From positions 1 through 64,000 of the forward strand of contig JASHOQ010000127.1 in NCBI GenBank assembly GCA_030041045.1: 64,000 bases of DNA, in the 5' to 3' direction. Source of the stretch: Acidobacteriaceae bacterium (GTDB taxonomy: Bacteria; Acidobacteriota; Terriglobia; Terriglobales; Acidobacteriaceae). Shown here piece after piece: positions 52,939-61,241 of this stretch. Under the pieces are notes generated by a model that saw only the letters and a program-made list of their open reading frames with translations, had not been told where the DNA came from and did no database searches. The position numbers and the translations under genes were made by a program. How positions within the stretch are numbered: the stretch's first letter is position 1; each line of letters begins with the position of its first letter.

Positions 52939-54184
52939 TTTCGGCTGCGCGCCAGCTCTCCCGGGGCCGCGCGATGAACGGGCTCTCAATTCTCCTGGCA
53001 AACCGTGTTTCAGGCCGCGTGTGACCGGCTCCGTCGATGGCGCGCACTGGCTCAAAATATGTCTGCTGCCTTCCTGTGTCCTGCATTGGCCGTGCCGTCT
53101 CTTCGCATGCCGCCCTTTGCTTGGACGCGCCATTGCCGGCTCCGGTCATCCTCACACCACGGCGTCATCTCAGCCCTCTCGCGCATGCTTCCTTCAAATG
53201 CAAGTTTAGACCCCCTGGCTGCGCGAATAGTTGTCTCGCCGGGTGCCTAATTCCCGCGGTTTAGGCCGCTACGGCCTACGCCCCCGATGCGGCCATCGCG
53301 TTGGGAAATCCTCGGCGCGGGAACCGGAGAAGAACGCGAAACGGCAGAATCGGCGCACTTTCGGCCGCGGCAGAGCTCTCGGTCAGGAATGCGGCGCCGC
53401 GATGGAAAATCAAGGGCGCGTCCAGGGCCCGTGCAGGGCCCGTTCATAGCCCGTTAACGGCCCGCCCCGGGCACGCAAAAAGCGCTTTCGGCGCGCCGAC
53501 CGGCGGGCGCCGCTCCCGGCTGAAGGTCCGCTTCTGGCCCGGCCCATCCGCCTCTGTCTTCAGTTTTTACTACCGCCCTTCGGCAATCTCCACGCAACAA
53601 AAGTTGTAGTGACCGCGCTATCGCCTTCCGGTAAGCTTTTTGTTGTAAGGCTGGTTGCACTTCTGCTGCGCTCTTCCTCGGTTCTCTTGCGTTGCAAAAA
53701 TCTCTCTTGTCGTTCCGGCTCTGCCACCTTCCGAACCTTTACCCCGCCTCATCCGGCTGACTTGTTTCTCCGCTCGCGGAGCGTAAACGTGCGTCCTTGA
53801 AAGGCACTGGATGAAGGCCGCAAACCAAGACTCGGAACAGGAGAAACCATGAACGACGGCCACACAGCACCAACCGGCAGGAACGCGACGCGCTTCAGTC
53901 CCGGCTCGAAGAGCTGCGGCAGTCCGGCCGCGCACCCGCTCCTGCCCGGAATGGAGACCCGGGCGCGCAGCCGGGTGGGAAGCTTTCCCTTTCCCGGCCA
54001 GGACCGCGCAGCCCCGGTCAATTTCTTCCACGCGGCCGGCGCGCTTTCCATGACACTTGCATCTGAGGGCTCGGTCCGGTTCGCCACGCACGATCTACGG
54101 GGATTCAGCATCCGCCGTACAATGGATGGATAAACAGCCAAAAAGAGGAAAAAAGAGGAGAGGAGGCGCTGTATTTCCACTTCG
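52939..54184. other. Long gap with little recognisable content
   Basis: 1246 bases between the protease gene and the AAA ATPase gene. The DNA contains GC-rich stretches and a lower-GC stretch near 53590-53720. All ORFs here are overlapping or lack family signal; the best is the 94-codon ORF described separately. No tRNA or known riboswitch could be recognised. A regulatory RNA or long leader cannot be excluded. Confidence 0.4.
53849..54133 (+). CDS. Possible small protein, weak evidence
   Basis: 94 codons from an ATG with a good Shine-Dalgarno (CAGGAGAAACC ATG). The product MNDGHTAPTGRNATRFSPG and onward is rich in Arg, Gly, Ser and Pro and shows no domain, signal or helix pattern; a 223-codon ORF on the other strand overlaps it. 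It lies 51 bases upstream of the ATPase gene on the same strand, so it could be a leader peptide or nothing. Only the ribosome binding site argues for it. Confidence 0.25.
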   Translation: MNDGHTAPTGRNATRFSPGSKSCGSPAAHPLLPGMETRARSRVGSFPFPGQDRAAPVNFFHAAGALSMTLASEGSVRFATHDLRGFSIRRTMDG

Positions 54185-55654
54185 TTGCGATTGGGCGATC
54201 TGCTGATCCGGAGCAAGCTGGTCGCCGTTGAGGATGTCACCCGCGCGCTGGAGCACCAGAGCACGCACGGCGGACGTCTGGGCGAAAACCTGGTCGCCAT
54301 CGGCGCCATCAGCCAGTCTGTGCTTGACGCCTTTCTCCATCGCCTGCCCACGGAGCCGGCAGACATCGGCGCCACCGGGCTCGACGCCACCGAGCTGATG
54401 GCCCTGCTGATGAAACTCATCTACGTGGAGCGCCTGGAGACCGTCCGCCAGTTCGCCAACGCCATCAAGCTGCCCTATCACATCGTGCTCGACCTGGTGC
54501 GCATGGCCGTGGATCGCAAGCTGCTTATCACCATCGGCTCGCGCGACACCGGCACCCTTGCCGACCTCGGCTACATGTTCTCAGAGGAAGGCCGCCGCTG
54601 GGTTCTCGACGCTCTCAGCCGCGTGGGCTACTCCGGCCCCGCCCCGGTCACCATCGAAGAGTTCACCTACCAGGTGAACCTGCAGAAGCTGACCAACGAA
54701 GTGATCACCTTCGACCGCATTCGCAAGGCCACGGCCGAGTTCACCTTCGAGGACGCGCTTATCGAGCAGTGTGGCCCCGCGCTCAACTCCGGCCGCGCCA
54801 TGCTGCTCTACGGCCCTCCGGGCAACGGCAAAACCTCCGTGGCGCACTGCCTGGCCAACGTCTTCAACGACGTCATCTACGTTCCTTACTCCATCAGCAT
54901 CGAGGGCCAGATCATCCGCATGTTCGACCCTTCCATTCACATCCCCCTCGACCGCGCCGAGGTCACCGAGGACGACTCCATTTCCCTGGTCCGCCGCGAA
55001 ATCTTCGACGCCCGCTGGGTGCCCTGCCGGCGTCCCTTCGTCATCGCCGGCGGCGAGCTCACCCTCGACATGCTCGACCTGCGCTACGACGAGCTTGGCC
55101 ACTTCTACGAGGCGCCGCTGCACCTCAAGGCCCTCGGCGGCTGCTTCGTCATCGACGACTTCGGCCGCCAGCTGGTTTCACCCACCAACCTGCTCAACCG
55201 CTGGATCGTCCCTCTCGAAGGCCGCGTGGATTATCTCAAGCTGCACACCGGCAAATCCTTCTCCATCCCCTTCGAGGAGCTCATCATCTTTTCCACCAAC
55301 CTGGAGCCCGAAGACCTGATGGATCCGGCCTTCCTGCGCCGCCTGCCGTACAAAATCGAGGTCGGCGCGCCCACCGTCGAGTTGTATCGCCAGATCTTCG
55401 ACATCGAGTGCGCCAAGCACGGCTTTACCCTGTCTCGCGACGTCTTTGACGAGATCGTCTACAAGATCACCGAGGAAAAGGGCCTGGAACTGGCTGCCTA
55501 CCAGCCCAAGTTCATCGTCGACCAGGTGGTGGCCAGTTGCCGCTTCATGCAGATGCCGGCGCGGTTCGAGCTGCGCTTCATCAACCACGCGCTCAACAAC
55601 CTCCGCGTCCACCGCCACACGCCCATGAAGACCGTCAGCCACGCCACGGTCTGA
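54185..55654 (+). CDS. AAA-family ATPase with MshEN/GspE-N-like N-terminal domain
   Basis: 489 residues. Residues 1-50 read LRLGDLLIRSKLVAVEDVTRALEHQ...RLGENLVAIGAIS, which matches the MshEN (type II/IV secretion ATPase N-terminal) pattern that binds c-di-GMP in some proteins. A helical region follows, then an AAA ATPase core with Walker A LLYGPPGNGKTS near 208, Walker B GCFVIDDFGRQ near 322 and a sensor FSTNLEP near 372. The ATPase is not a secretion GspE type. Start is unsure: TTG at 54185 is 18 bases from the strong GAGGAGG; an ATT at 54173, in frame with 6-8 base spacing, would fit the ribosome site better. Role unknown, maybe c-di-GMP-linked. Confidence 0.78.
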   Translation: MRLGDLLIRSKLVAVEDVTRALEHQSTHGGRLGENLVAIGAISQSVLDAFLHRLPTEPADIGATGLDATELMALLMKLIYVERLETVRQFANAIKLPYHIVLDLVRMAVDRKLLITIGSRDTGTLADLGYMFSEEGRRWVLDALSRVGYSGPAPVTIEEFTYQVNLQKLTNEVITFDRIRKATAEFTFEDALIEQCGPALNSGRAMLLYGPPGNGKTSVAHCLANVFNDVIYVPYSISIEGQIIRMFDPSIHIPLDRAEVTEDDSISLVRREIFDARWVPCRRPFVIAGGELTLDMLDLRYDELGHFYEAPLHLKALGGCFVIDDFGRQLVSPTNLLNRWIVPLEGRVDYLKLHTGKSFSIPFEELIIFSTNLEPEDLMDPAFLRRLPYKIEVGAPTVELYRQIFDIECAKHGFTLSRDVFDEIVYKITEEKGLELAAYQPKFIVDQVVASCRFMQMPARFELRFINHALNNLRVHRHTPMKTVSHATV

Positions 55655-55679
55655 AGCAGCGCACATCTGCACGAAAATG

Positions 55680-55710
55680 GGTGCCCCAGGTCTCGCTTTT
55701 GAGACCTGGG
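55680..55710. repeat. Family A hairpin after the ATPase gene
   Basis: CCCAGGTCTC GCTTTT GAGACCTGGG, a perfect 10-bp stem (55685-55710) preceded by GGTGC; 25 bases after the stop codon. Confidence 0.85.
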
Positions 55711-55784
55711 AATGCACAAACCCGGACCAGCCGAATTCAATTCGACACGAACATGCAGGGAAAAGCGAGGAGGCAGCGGGGGCG

Positions 55785-56210
55785 ATGCGCGCGATCAAAG
55801 CCTTAACCGCACTTGCAGTTCTTATATTCATTGGCAATGCGGTCCTCTTTTACTCAGTTGCCACCAGAGGCTATGGCCGCACCATCGATGCCCTCACTCC
55901 AGTCTTCGGATCTTACGATTCTTTAGTGCTCGCGCTTATCGCGGTGGCCAGCCTTATGTCCATCCCCGTCACCGCGCTCTTCGGCATCATCGGCATCGTC
56001 TTGGCAAAACGGTTTGGCCGCTCCGCGCTGGCGCTGGGATTGCTCTGTTGTGTCCTGAGCGCCGGCATATTCGTGCTCTGGAAGGAATATAGCGGGGCTC
56101 CCGGCCCTACGGCACCGAGCGGGCCGGCTCCGGTCACTCGTCAAGCAACGCCGAATCCTCCATCCCGCCGTGCGGGCGACCCCAGTCTCGACCGGCGTCG
56201 GAATCAATGA
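55785..56210 (+). CDS. Small membrane protein of unknown function
   Basis: 141 residues from the ATG at 55785 (MRAIKALTALAVLIFIGNAVLF), with GAGGAGG 11 bases upstream; the ORF-track start is in the family A hairpin. Three or four transmembrane helices: about 5-23, 44-66 and 77-98 (LVLALIAVASLMSIPVTALFGIIGIVLA, LALGLLCCVLSAGIFVLW), then a Pro/Arg-rich tail. No recognised family. A complex hairpin repeat follows directly. Confidence 0.65.
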   Translation: MRAIKALTALAVLIFIGNAVLFYSVATRGYGRTIDALTPVFGSYDSLVLALIAVASLMSIPVTALFGIIGIVLAKRFGRSALALGLLCCVLSAGIFVLWKEYSGAPGPTAPSGPAPVTRQATPNPPSRRAGDPSLDRRRNQ

Positions 56211-56213
56211 AGC

Positions 56214-56340
56214 GGGTGCCCCAAGCCGGGGTCCCCACGACCGGGGTCCCCAAGAAGCGACCTTTGCTCCTTGGGGGTGGACAGAAAGGTCTTCGTCCGT
56301 GGGGTGGAGATCCCTCGCCTTTGGGGACCGGGGAACGCAC
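56214..56340. repeat. Compound nested hairpins, family A-like
   Basis: GGGTGCCCCAAGCCGGGGTC then two left half-sites (CCCCACGA, CCCCAAGAAG) followed by the right half-sites in mirror order (CTCCTTGGGG, TCCGTGGGG) and TTTGGGGACCGGGGAACGCAC. The GGGTGCCCC...GGGGAACGCAC outer ends match family A. It looks like successive hairpins inserted in one another, between two convergent genes. Confidence 0.6.
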
Positions 56341-56346
56341 CGATCC

Positions 56347-56370
56347 CGCTAACTCGCTGCCTCGCTCACC
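56347..56370 (-). repeat. Octad array O4 containing the esterase stop codon
   Basis: CGCTAACT CGCTGCCT CGCTCACC; on the gene strand GGTGAGCG AGGCAGCG AGTTAGCG. The TGA stop of the esterase gene (56366-56368) lies in the first unit. Confidence 0.75.
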
Positions 56371-57547
56371 GCGGATATCCCTGCCACAGATACTCAAGCG
56401 CCTCGGCCAGCGTCTGCTCTTTCACGCTGTGATCGGTATGGCCGGCGTTCTGGGCAAAGACAAACTGGTAGTGATAGCCCTTTGCGGCGAGGACCTGCGC
56501 CATCTCCTCGTTGGCCAGCACCCAGTCGTGCATGCCGTCGCGCATCAGGTTGGGGTTGAGCAGGTCGCGGTCGCCCACTTCCATCCAGATGCGGATGGGC
56601 TTCACCGCGCTCTTCGCAATCAAACGCTCGTGAAACGCCCACGCGCCGTGCGGCATGGCCGGATTGTAGGGCCACTGCTGGTTCACGAACGTCCCCGAGT
56701 AGCTGAGCACGCGGTGGTACCACTCCGGGTGATACCAGGCCATGATCAGCGCCGCCGCCGCGCCGCTGCTGCCGCCCATGGCCGCGCGCCCCTCGGGATC
56801 GCCGGTCAGCTTCACGCCCGTGTTTGCCTCCACGCGCGGCAGCACCTCGGTCTCCACAAACTCCGCGTAGCGGCCGGACATGGTGTCGTACTCGAGGCCG
56901 CGCTCCGAGCCCTGCGCGTCCCCGCTCCCGTTGCCGATGGAGATGGCGACCAGTGCCGGCACCCTTTTCTCCGCGATCAGGTTGTCGAGCACGGTGAACA
57001 ACAGGCGATCCGGCCCATCCGCGCCCACGAGGAAGGGCGCCGCGGTTCCGGGCACATACTGCGCCGGCACATAGACGGCCACGTGCCGCGAATAGGGCGC
57101 GGGATGGCTGGTGGTGACGATGAGCTTTGCAGGATTCCCGGGATCGGGCGTGCCGAAGGTGTCCTTGTCGCGCGCAATCCCGGGATAGATCTTGCTCTCC
57201 GACGACTGCATGGTGAATTCATAGACTGTTCCGTGGGGCACGCCGGCGTGCACCGTCGCTTCCGGCGCGGGCTCGTGCGTCGGCCCGAGGATGAAATTGC
57301 CGTCCGCATCCGGCGGCGCGTTTTGCCCATCGGGCAACTCCGTCGCCTGCACGAATCCCGGCGTGTGCGGATCGCGCGTGGGCGGCGTGGGGCGCGGAGG
57401 AACCTGCGCTGGAGTTGATGCTGCCGGAGCAGGTGCAGCACCCGGTTCCGGCTGCCCCATAGCGGGAGCCTGCCCATGTCCCGGTGCGATCAGTATGCCC
57501 GCCGCAAACAAATTCTGGATGATTGCCCTTCTTGTCCCCAAACTCAA
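56366..57547 (-). CDS. Secreted esterase (esterase D / enterochelin esterase-like)
   Basis: 393 residues from a TTG at 57547 (MSLGTRRAIIQNLFAAGIL), chosen for GGAGGG six bases upstream; the ORF-track GTG at 57622 lies in repeat DNA. Signal peptide to about residue 27, Pro/Ala linker, then an alpha/beta hydrolase with an N-terminal carbohydrate-binding-like segment. The nucleophile is in AAMGGSSGAAAALIMAWYHPEWY, the acid probably in WMEVGDRDL, and the His in QNAGHTDHSV. Enzymes of this group cleave siderophore or sugar esters; substrate unknown. Confidence 0.85.
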   Translation of the reverse strand: MSLGTRRAIIQNLFAAGILIAPGHGQAPAMGQPEPGAAPAPAASTPAQVPPRPTPPTRDPHTPGFVQATELPDGQNAPPDADGNFILGPTHEPAPEATVHAGVPHGTVYEFTMQSSESKIYPGIARDKDTFGTPDPGNPAKLIVTTSHPAPYSRHVAVYVPAQYVPGTAAPFLVGADGPDRLLFTVLDNLIAEKRVPALVAISIGNGSGDAQGSERGLEYDTMSGRYAEFVETEVLPRVEANTGVKLTGDPEGRAAMGGSSGAAAALIMAWYHPEWYHRVLSYSGTFVNQQWPYNPAMPHGAWAFHERLIAKSAVKPIRIWMEVGDRDLLNPNLMRDGMHDWVLANEEMAQVLAAKGYHYQFVFAQNAGHTDHSVKEQTLAEALEYLWQGYPR

Positions 57548-57616
57548 AACCCGCCCTCCGTACGCTGTTCTCAGCCTCTGCTCTCTGACCTTCGGTCTCT
57601 GACCACCGCGTTCATT

Positions 57617-57679
57617 GGTCACTGACCACGGGCTCCTGTTCCCTGTTCCCTGTTCCCTATTCCCTGTTCCCTGCTTCCT
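57617..57679 (-). repeat. Heptad array H7 containing the 3' end of the dehydrogenase gene
   Basis: Nine phased units on the plus strand: TGGTCAC TGACCAC GGGCTCC TGTTCCC TGTTCCC TGTTCCC TATTCCC TGTTCCC TGCTTCC. On the gene strand this is GGGAACA repeated, and the last codons and TAG stop of the ADH gene fall in it. Confidence 0.88.
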
Positions 57680-58691
57680 GTACCTCCACCGCCATCTTCC
57701 CGAAATGTCCGCCGCGCTCCATGCGTTCCAGCACCGCGCGGGTCTCGCTCCAGGGGAAGGTCTCCACCACCGGGCGCAACTGCGCGAGCTCGATCGCGCG
57801 ATTCATCTCCTCAAAATCCGCGCGCGAACCGACGTAGATTCCCTGGATGCGCGCCAGCTTGCGCAGCACGAGAGGAATGGGGAACGGATCGGCTGGCTGC
57901 GTCAGCACGCCGATCTGCGCCACCGTTCCGCCGGTGCGGATGGCCTTGAGCGAGCGCTCGAGCGTGCCTGCGCCGCCCACCTCCACCACCAGGTCCACAC
58001 CCGGGTCCCGGCCTTCGCCGCCGGTTTCGTCCGCGGCCCATCGCTCCCAATCCGGTTGCTCGCGATAGTTCAGTCCGGCATCGAGTCCCAGCGCCCGCGC
58101 CCGCTTCAGTTTCTCATCGCTGCTTGAAACCGCGAGCACGCGAGCGCCGCGCATCTTGGCAAACTGCAGCGCGAAGATCGACACGCCGCCCGTGCCTTGG
58201 ATGAGCACCGTCGAGCCCGGCTTCACGTCGCCTGCTTGGAGCGCATTCCACGCCGTCACCGCGGCGCAGGGCAGCGTGGCCGCCTGGGCAAAATTCAAAT
58301 GTTCGGGAATGCGCACCAGCCCCGACTCGCGCAGCACCACCCTCTCCGCCAGCATCCCGTCGATGTCGCCGCCCAGCGCGCCTTTGGCCTTGGCCGCAGT
58401 CAGTTCGCCCTCCAGCCAGTTCTGCATGAAGATGCCGGCCACGCGGTCGCCCGGCTTCCACCGGGTCACGCCCGCGCCCACTGCCAACACTTCGCCGGCG
58501 CCATCGGAGCACGGAATCCGCGGCAGCGCCATGCGCGGGTTGTAGCGGCCGGTCACCATCATCAGGTCGCGATAATTGAATGAAACCGCGCGCACCCGCA
58601 CCAGCACTTCACCCGCTTGCGGCGCGGGCGCCGGCCGTTCCGCGAACGCGAGAGCCGGAATGCCGAAACTCGCAATCTGCCAGGCGCGCAT
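57657..58691 (-). CDS. Zinc-independent alcohol dehydrogenase / quinone oxidoreductase-like (MDR)
   Basis: 344 residues from the ATG at 58691 (MRAWQIASFGIPALAF), with GGAGAA four bases upstream; the ORF track begins too early. MDR fold: GEVLVRVRAVSFNYRDLMMVTGRYN (NYRD instead of the catalytic Cys-Gly), PRIPCSDGAGEVLAVGAGVTRWKPGDRV, the NAD(P) loop VLIQGTGGVSIFALQFAKMRGA near 170. Likely uses NAD(P)H to reduce quinones or enals. The final residues QEAGNRE and the TAG stop are encoded by heptad array H7, so the native C-terminus may be changed. Confidence 0.87.
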   Translation of the reverse strand: MRAWQIASFGIPALAFAERPAPAPQAGEVLVRVRAVSFNYRDLMMVTGRYNPRMALPRIPCSDGAGEVLAVGAGVTRWKPGDRVAGIFMQNWLEGELTAAKAKGALGGDIDGMLAERVVLRESGLVRIPEHLNFAQAATLPCAAVTAWNALQAGDVKPGSTVLIQGTGGVSIFALQFAKMRGARVLAVSSSDEKLKRARALGLDAGLNYREQPDWERWAADETGGEGRDPGVDLVVEVGGAGTLERSLKAIRTGGTVAQIGVLTQPADPFPIPLVLRKLARIQGIYVGSRADFEEMNRAIELAQLRPVVETFPWSETRAVLERMERGGHFGKMAVEVQEAGNRE

Positions 58692-58801
58692 ACGCTTCTC
58701 CGCAAAGGAACTTGCTCCCGATTTGGTCCCGGAGAGCCGGAATGAAAGCCACGGCCCCACCCTGTGGGACACGATCGGCCCATCCCGCGTAAGATGAAGA
58801 T

Positions 58802-59056
58802 ATGGCCCGCGGGTGGGAAAGTAAATCGGTAGAGGAGCAGAGATCAAGCTCCTCCAACAACATTCACGCAGGCCTTTCCCAGGACGAGCGGTTGCGCGCC
58901 GATGCGCTGGAACGGGCCGCGCGCGAGCGCCAGAAACAATCGCTTGAGTTGCAACGGGCGCTGATTCTCTCACGGAGAACCGCCAACCCCGGCCGCCGCG
59001 CCGCGCTCGAAGACGCACTCAAGCAAATCGAAGCTCAGATCGAATCCATCGGCTGA
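58802..59056 (+). CDS. Small coiled-coil-like protein of unknown function
   Basis: 84 residues. Polar and strongly helical: SQDERLRADALERAARERQKQSLELQRALILSRRTANPGRRAALEDALKQIEAQIES has heptad-like spacing of Leu and Ala, so a short coiled coil is likely. It is divergent from the MDR gene with 110 bases between the starts. No family that I can name; the regular helix and its place between well-formed genes support it. Confidence 0.6.
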   Translation: MARGWESKSVEEQRSSSSNNIHAGLSQDERLRADALERAARERQKQSLELQRALILSRRTANPGRRAALEDALKQIEAQIESIG

Positions 59057-59088
59057 ATCCGCGGGAATTCAACTCACCACAAATCCCG

Positions 59089-59158
59089 GGTGCCCCAGGT
59101 CCCGAGACCGGGTCCCCAGCGACAGGTCTCCGTCGCTGGGGTGGTTAGGGACCTGGGA
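59089..59158. repeat. Family A hairpin with another hairpin nested in its loop
   Basis: GGGTGCCCCAGGTCCC at the left and GGGACCTGGG at the right are a family A stem; between them CCCCAGCGA CAGGTCTCCG TCGCTGGGG is a second perfect 9-bp hairpin. Normal copies have only about six loop bases. Confidence 0.8.
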
Positions 59159-59244
59159 AACCAAAACCTTCGACTCGACACGAAATACCGTTGCCTCCAT
59201 CCGTCACGCAGTCTCACCGCGCCCAGGGTGGGAGGGCCGGACAC

Positions 59245-60984
59245 TCAATACCGCCACGACTTCGTGTCCGCGCCCGCAGGCGCCGTGGCCAGCATGTGTT
59301 CCACCATCTGCGGCAATACGCGCTGCGTCCAGTCGGCGTTGTTTTCCTGCATGGTGTACTCGGCCGGGCCCCCGGTGTAGCAGTGCGGCATCCCCGGCCC
59401 ATATTGAAACGTCGCATCGGAGTGCGGATTGCGCGTGGCGTCGAGTTGGTTTTGAAGCCGGTGCACGGCGTTGTTGAGGAAATACGTGTCGCCATCGCCC
59501 ACGGCAAAGTGCAGCTTGCCTTCGAGTTTGGGTCCCAGTGTGGCCCAGTCGCGCGCGAGGATCGCCGCCAGGTCGTAATGATCGTGCCAGTACGCCACCA
59601 CTTTCGGGTCGATCGCCCCGGTGAGCGGATCGATCGCCTGCGCCGGGTAGCCATCCGCGTCGGCCGGCGAAAACACCGCCTGCCAGATGTCCCACTGCTC
59701 CGTCGACCGCCCGTGCGTGCCGAGCACGTATTCATAGGCGTACTCGGCGCCCGTCTCCGCGATGATGGAGCCGTCGGGTTTGCGGTCGGCCGCAATGGGA
59801 ACCTGGCCGAAATCGCCCTTGCGCACGAACGCATTGGCATCGTCGTAGAGATCGATGTTCTGGTAAGCGTGAAAGTCCACCGGATCGGGACAGGCCACGA
59901 ACGCGCCGTTATACATGTCGGGATAAAACACCTGCGTGGCCAGCGCCTCCCATCCGCCCGTCGATCCGCCATACGTGGCCCGCGCCCATCCCTGCGCGAT
60001 GCCGCGATACTTCTTTTCGATGGCCGGAATCAGCTCCTCGTTGATGGCTGCGCCGTAAGGGCCCACGTTGGCTGAATCTACGTCGTAGGAGTCGTCGTAA
60101 TAGGGATTCGCATTCTGCACATAAATCAAAATCACCCGCGGCAGCCGGCCGCTGGTCCAGTCCTGAAACAAGCGGTAGCCCGCCTGCTCGCGGCGGAAAT
60201 TGGGCGACTTGGGATCGGGCGGCGCGGTCATGAACGGCACCGGCCGGAACCCGGGATAGAAGTGATCCTGATACACCACCACCGGGTAGTGCGCGTCAGG
60301 ATGCGCGTCGAATCCATCCGGCAGCAGGATCCAGGCGCCCAGGACCACGTCGCGGCCCCAGAATGCGCTCAGCTTCTCGCTGCGCAGGCGCATGTACTTG
60401 AGCCATTTTGCCGCAGGCTCTTTTTGCGCCAGCACCTCCGGGTCGCTGTCTGTTCCCTCGATCGGCGGAATGGTCTGGTCGAGCGTGATCCGGATGGTCT
60501 TCTGCGCCCTGGGATCGAAATGAATCTTCACCGGTTTGTTGTAGTGGTTGCCCGGCTTCTCATTCCACTTCTGTCCCTCGCCTTTGTCCGGCGGCAGCCA
60601 CACGCTTTTGCCGCTGGCGAGATGAAACTCCTCATAGACATTGAAGACGCCCTGCACGAAATAATCGCCGGCATCGAGATCGCTGAGCGACCGCCGCGGA
60701 TAGCCGAAGGTCTGCGCGTCGACCACAATCGGCTGCCCCGGCGCGAGCCCGTCCGCGTCCACGCCAAACCCCTCGGCCGACGTATAGGTTTCGTCCATCT
60801 GCATTCGCGGCTCCACGCTCACGTCTTTCGCGAACACGAGAATCAGGTGCCCGTGCAGCGGCTGCGTGGCCGGCACCGTCACTTCAATGCGCTGGGCAAA
60901 ACAGGCGCCCGCGGCGACCAGAATGGATGCGGTCAATACTGATGCCGTCAATAGAAAAACAGTCAGCGTGGAAAAGCGTCGCAT
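59245..60984 (-). CDS. Large secreted alpha/beta hydrolase (putative esterase)
   Basis: 579 residues from the ATG at 60984 (MRRFSTLTVFLLTASVLTAS), with GAGG five bases upstream. Signal peptide to about residue 31. An N-terminal beta domain (about 33-180; EVTVPATQPLHGHLILVFAKD) precedes the hydrolase domain: GRDVVLGAWILLPDGFDAHPDAHYPVVVYQDHFYPG, the nucleophile elbow ARATYGGSTGGWEALATQVFYP near 350, and a late His in GMPHCYTGG near 545. Two secreted hydrolases of this type within 4 kb suggest polymer or ester degradation outside the cell. Substrate unknown. Confidence 0.82.
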   Translation of the reverse strand: MRRFSTLTVFLLTASVLTASILVAAGACFAQRIEVTVPATQPLHGHLILVFAKDVSVEPRMQMDETYTSAEGFGVDADGLAPGQPIVVDAQTFGYPRRSLSDLDAGDYFVQGVFNVYEEFHLASGKSVWLPPDKGEGQKWNEKPGNHYNKPVKIHFDPRAQKTIRITLDQTIPPIEGTDSDPEVLAQKEPAAKWLKYMRLRSEKLSAFWGRDVVLGAWILLPDGFDAHPDAHYPVVVYQDHFYPGFRPVPFMTAPPDPKSPNFRREQAGYRLFQDWTSGRLPRVILIYVQNANPYYDDSYDVDSANVGPYGAAINEELIPAIEKKYRGIAQGWARATYGGSTGGWEALATQVFYPDMYNGAFVACPDPVDFHAYQNIDLYDDANAFVRKGDFGQVPIAADRKPDGSIIAETGAEYAYEYVLGTHGRSTEQWDIWQAVFSPADADGYPAQAIDPLTGAIDPKVVAYWHDHYDLAAILARDWATLGPKLEGKLHFAVGDGDTYFLNNAVHRLQNQLDATRNPHSDATFQYGPGMPHCYTGGPAEYTMQENNADWTQRVLPQMVEHMLATAPAGADTKSWRY

Positions 60985-61055
60985 TGAAACCTCATCCCAA
61001 AGTCTCTCATTCCATCGCGGACTCAACTCAATCCTCTTGTCTCAGAACGAACCGG

Positions 61056-61180
61056 GTTGCCCCATCCAAAGCGCGCTTTTGCGTTTTGGGTGGGAGGGCA
61101 CGGCGTTGTCCTCGCCGACTTGGGGAACCATGCACCTTTACGGATTCCGGGTGCCCCGGGTCCCGATTCTGGGACCCGGG
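61056..61180. repeat. Family B and family A hairpins
   Basis: Family B at 61056-61094, reversed (GTTGCCCCATCCAAAGCGC...GCGTTTTGGGTGGGA); family A at 61150-61180, CCCGGGTCCC GATTCT GGGACCCGGG, perfect 10-bp stem. Between the hydrolase promoter region and the dehydrogenase 3' end. Confidence 0.8.
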
Positions 61181-61193
61181 AAAGCACAAGCCC

Positions 61194-61241
61194 CGCTCAC
61201 TCGCTGACTTGCCGACTCGCTGACTTGCTGACTCGCTAACT
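61194..61241 (-). repeat. Octad array O5 containing the dehydrogenase stop codon
   Basis: Six perfectly phased units on the plus strand: CGCTCACT CGCTGACT TGCCGACT CGCTGACT TGCTGACT CGCTAACT; on the gene strand AGTNAGCG. The TAG stop (61236-61238) of the dehydrogenase gene is in the unit AGTTAGCG. Confidence 0.9.

Noticed and set aside
53780-53860. Possible c-di-GMP (GEMM) riboswitch before the ATPase gene (GGCCGCAAACC and a purine-rich stretch)
   Set aside because: Only a short piece resembles the GEMM consensus; the paired stems and the tetraloop receptor cannot be laid out.
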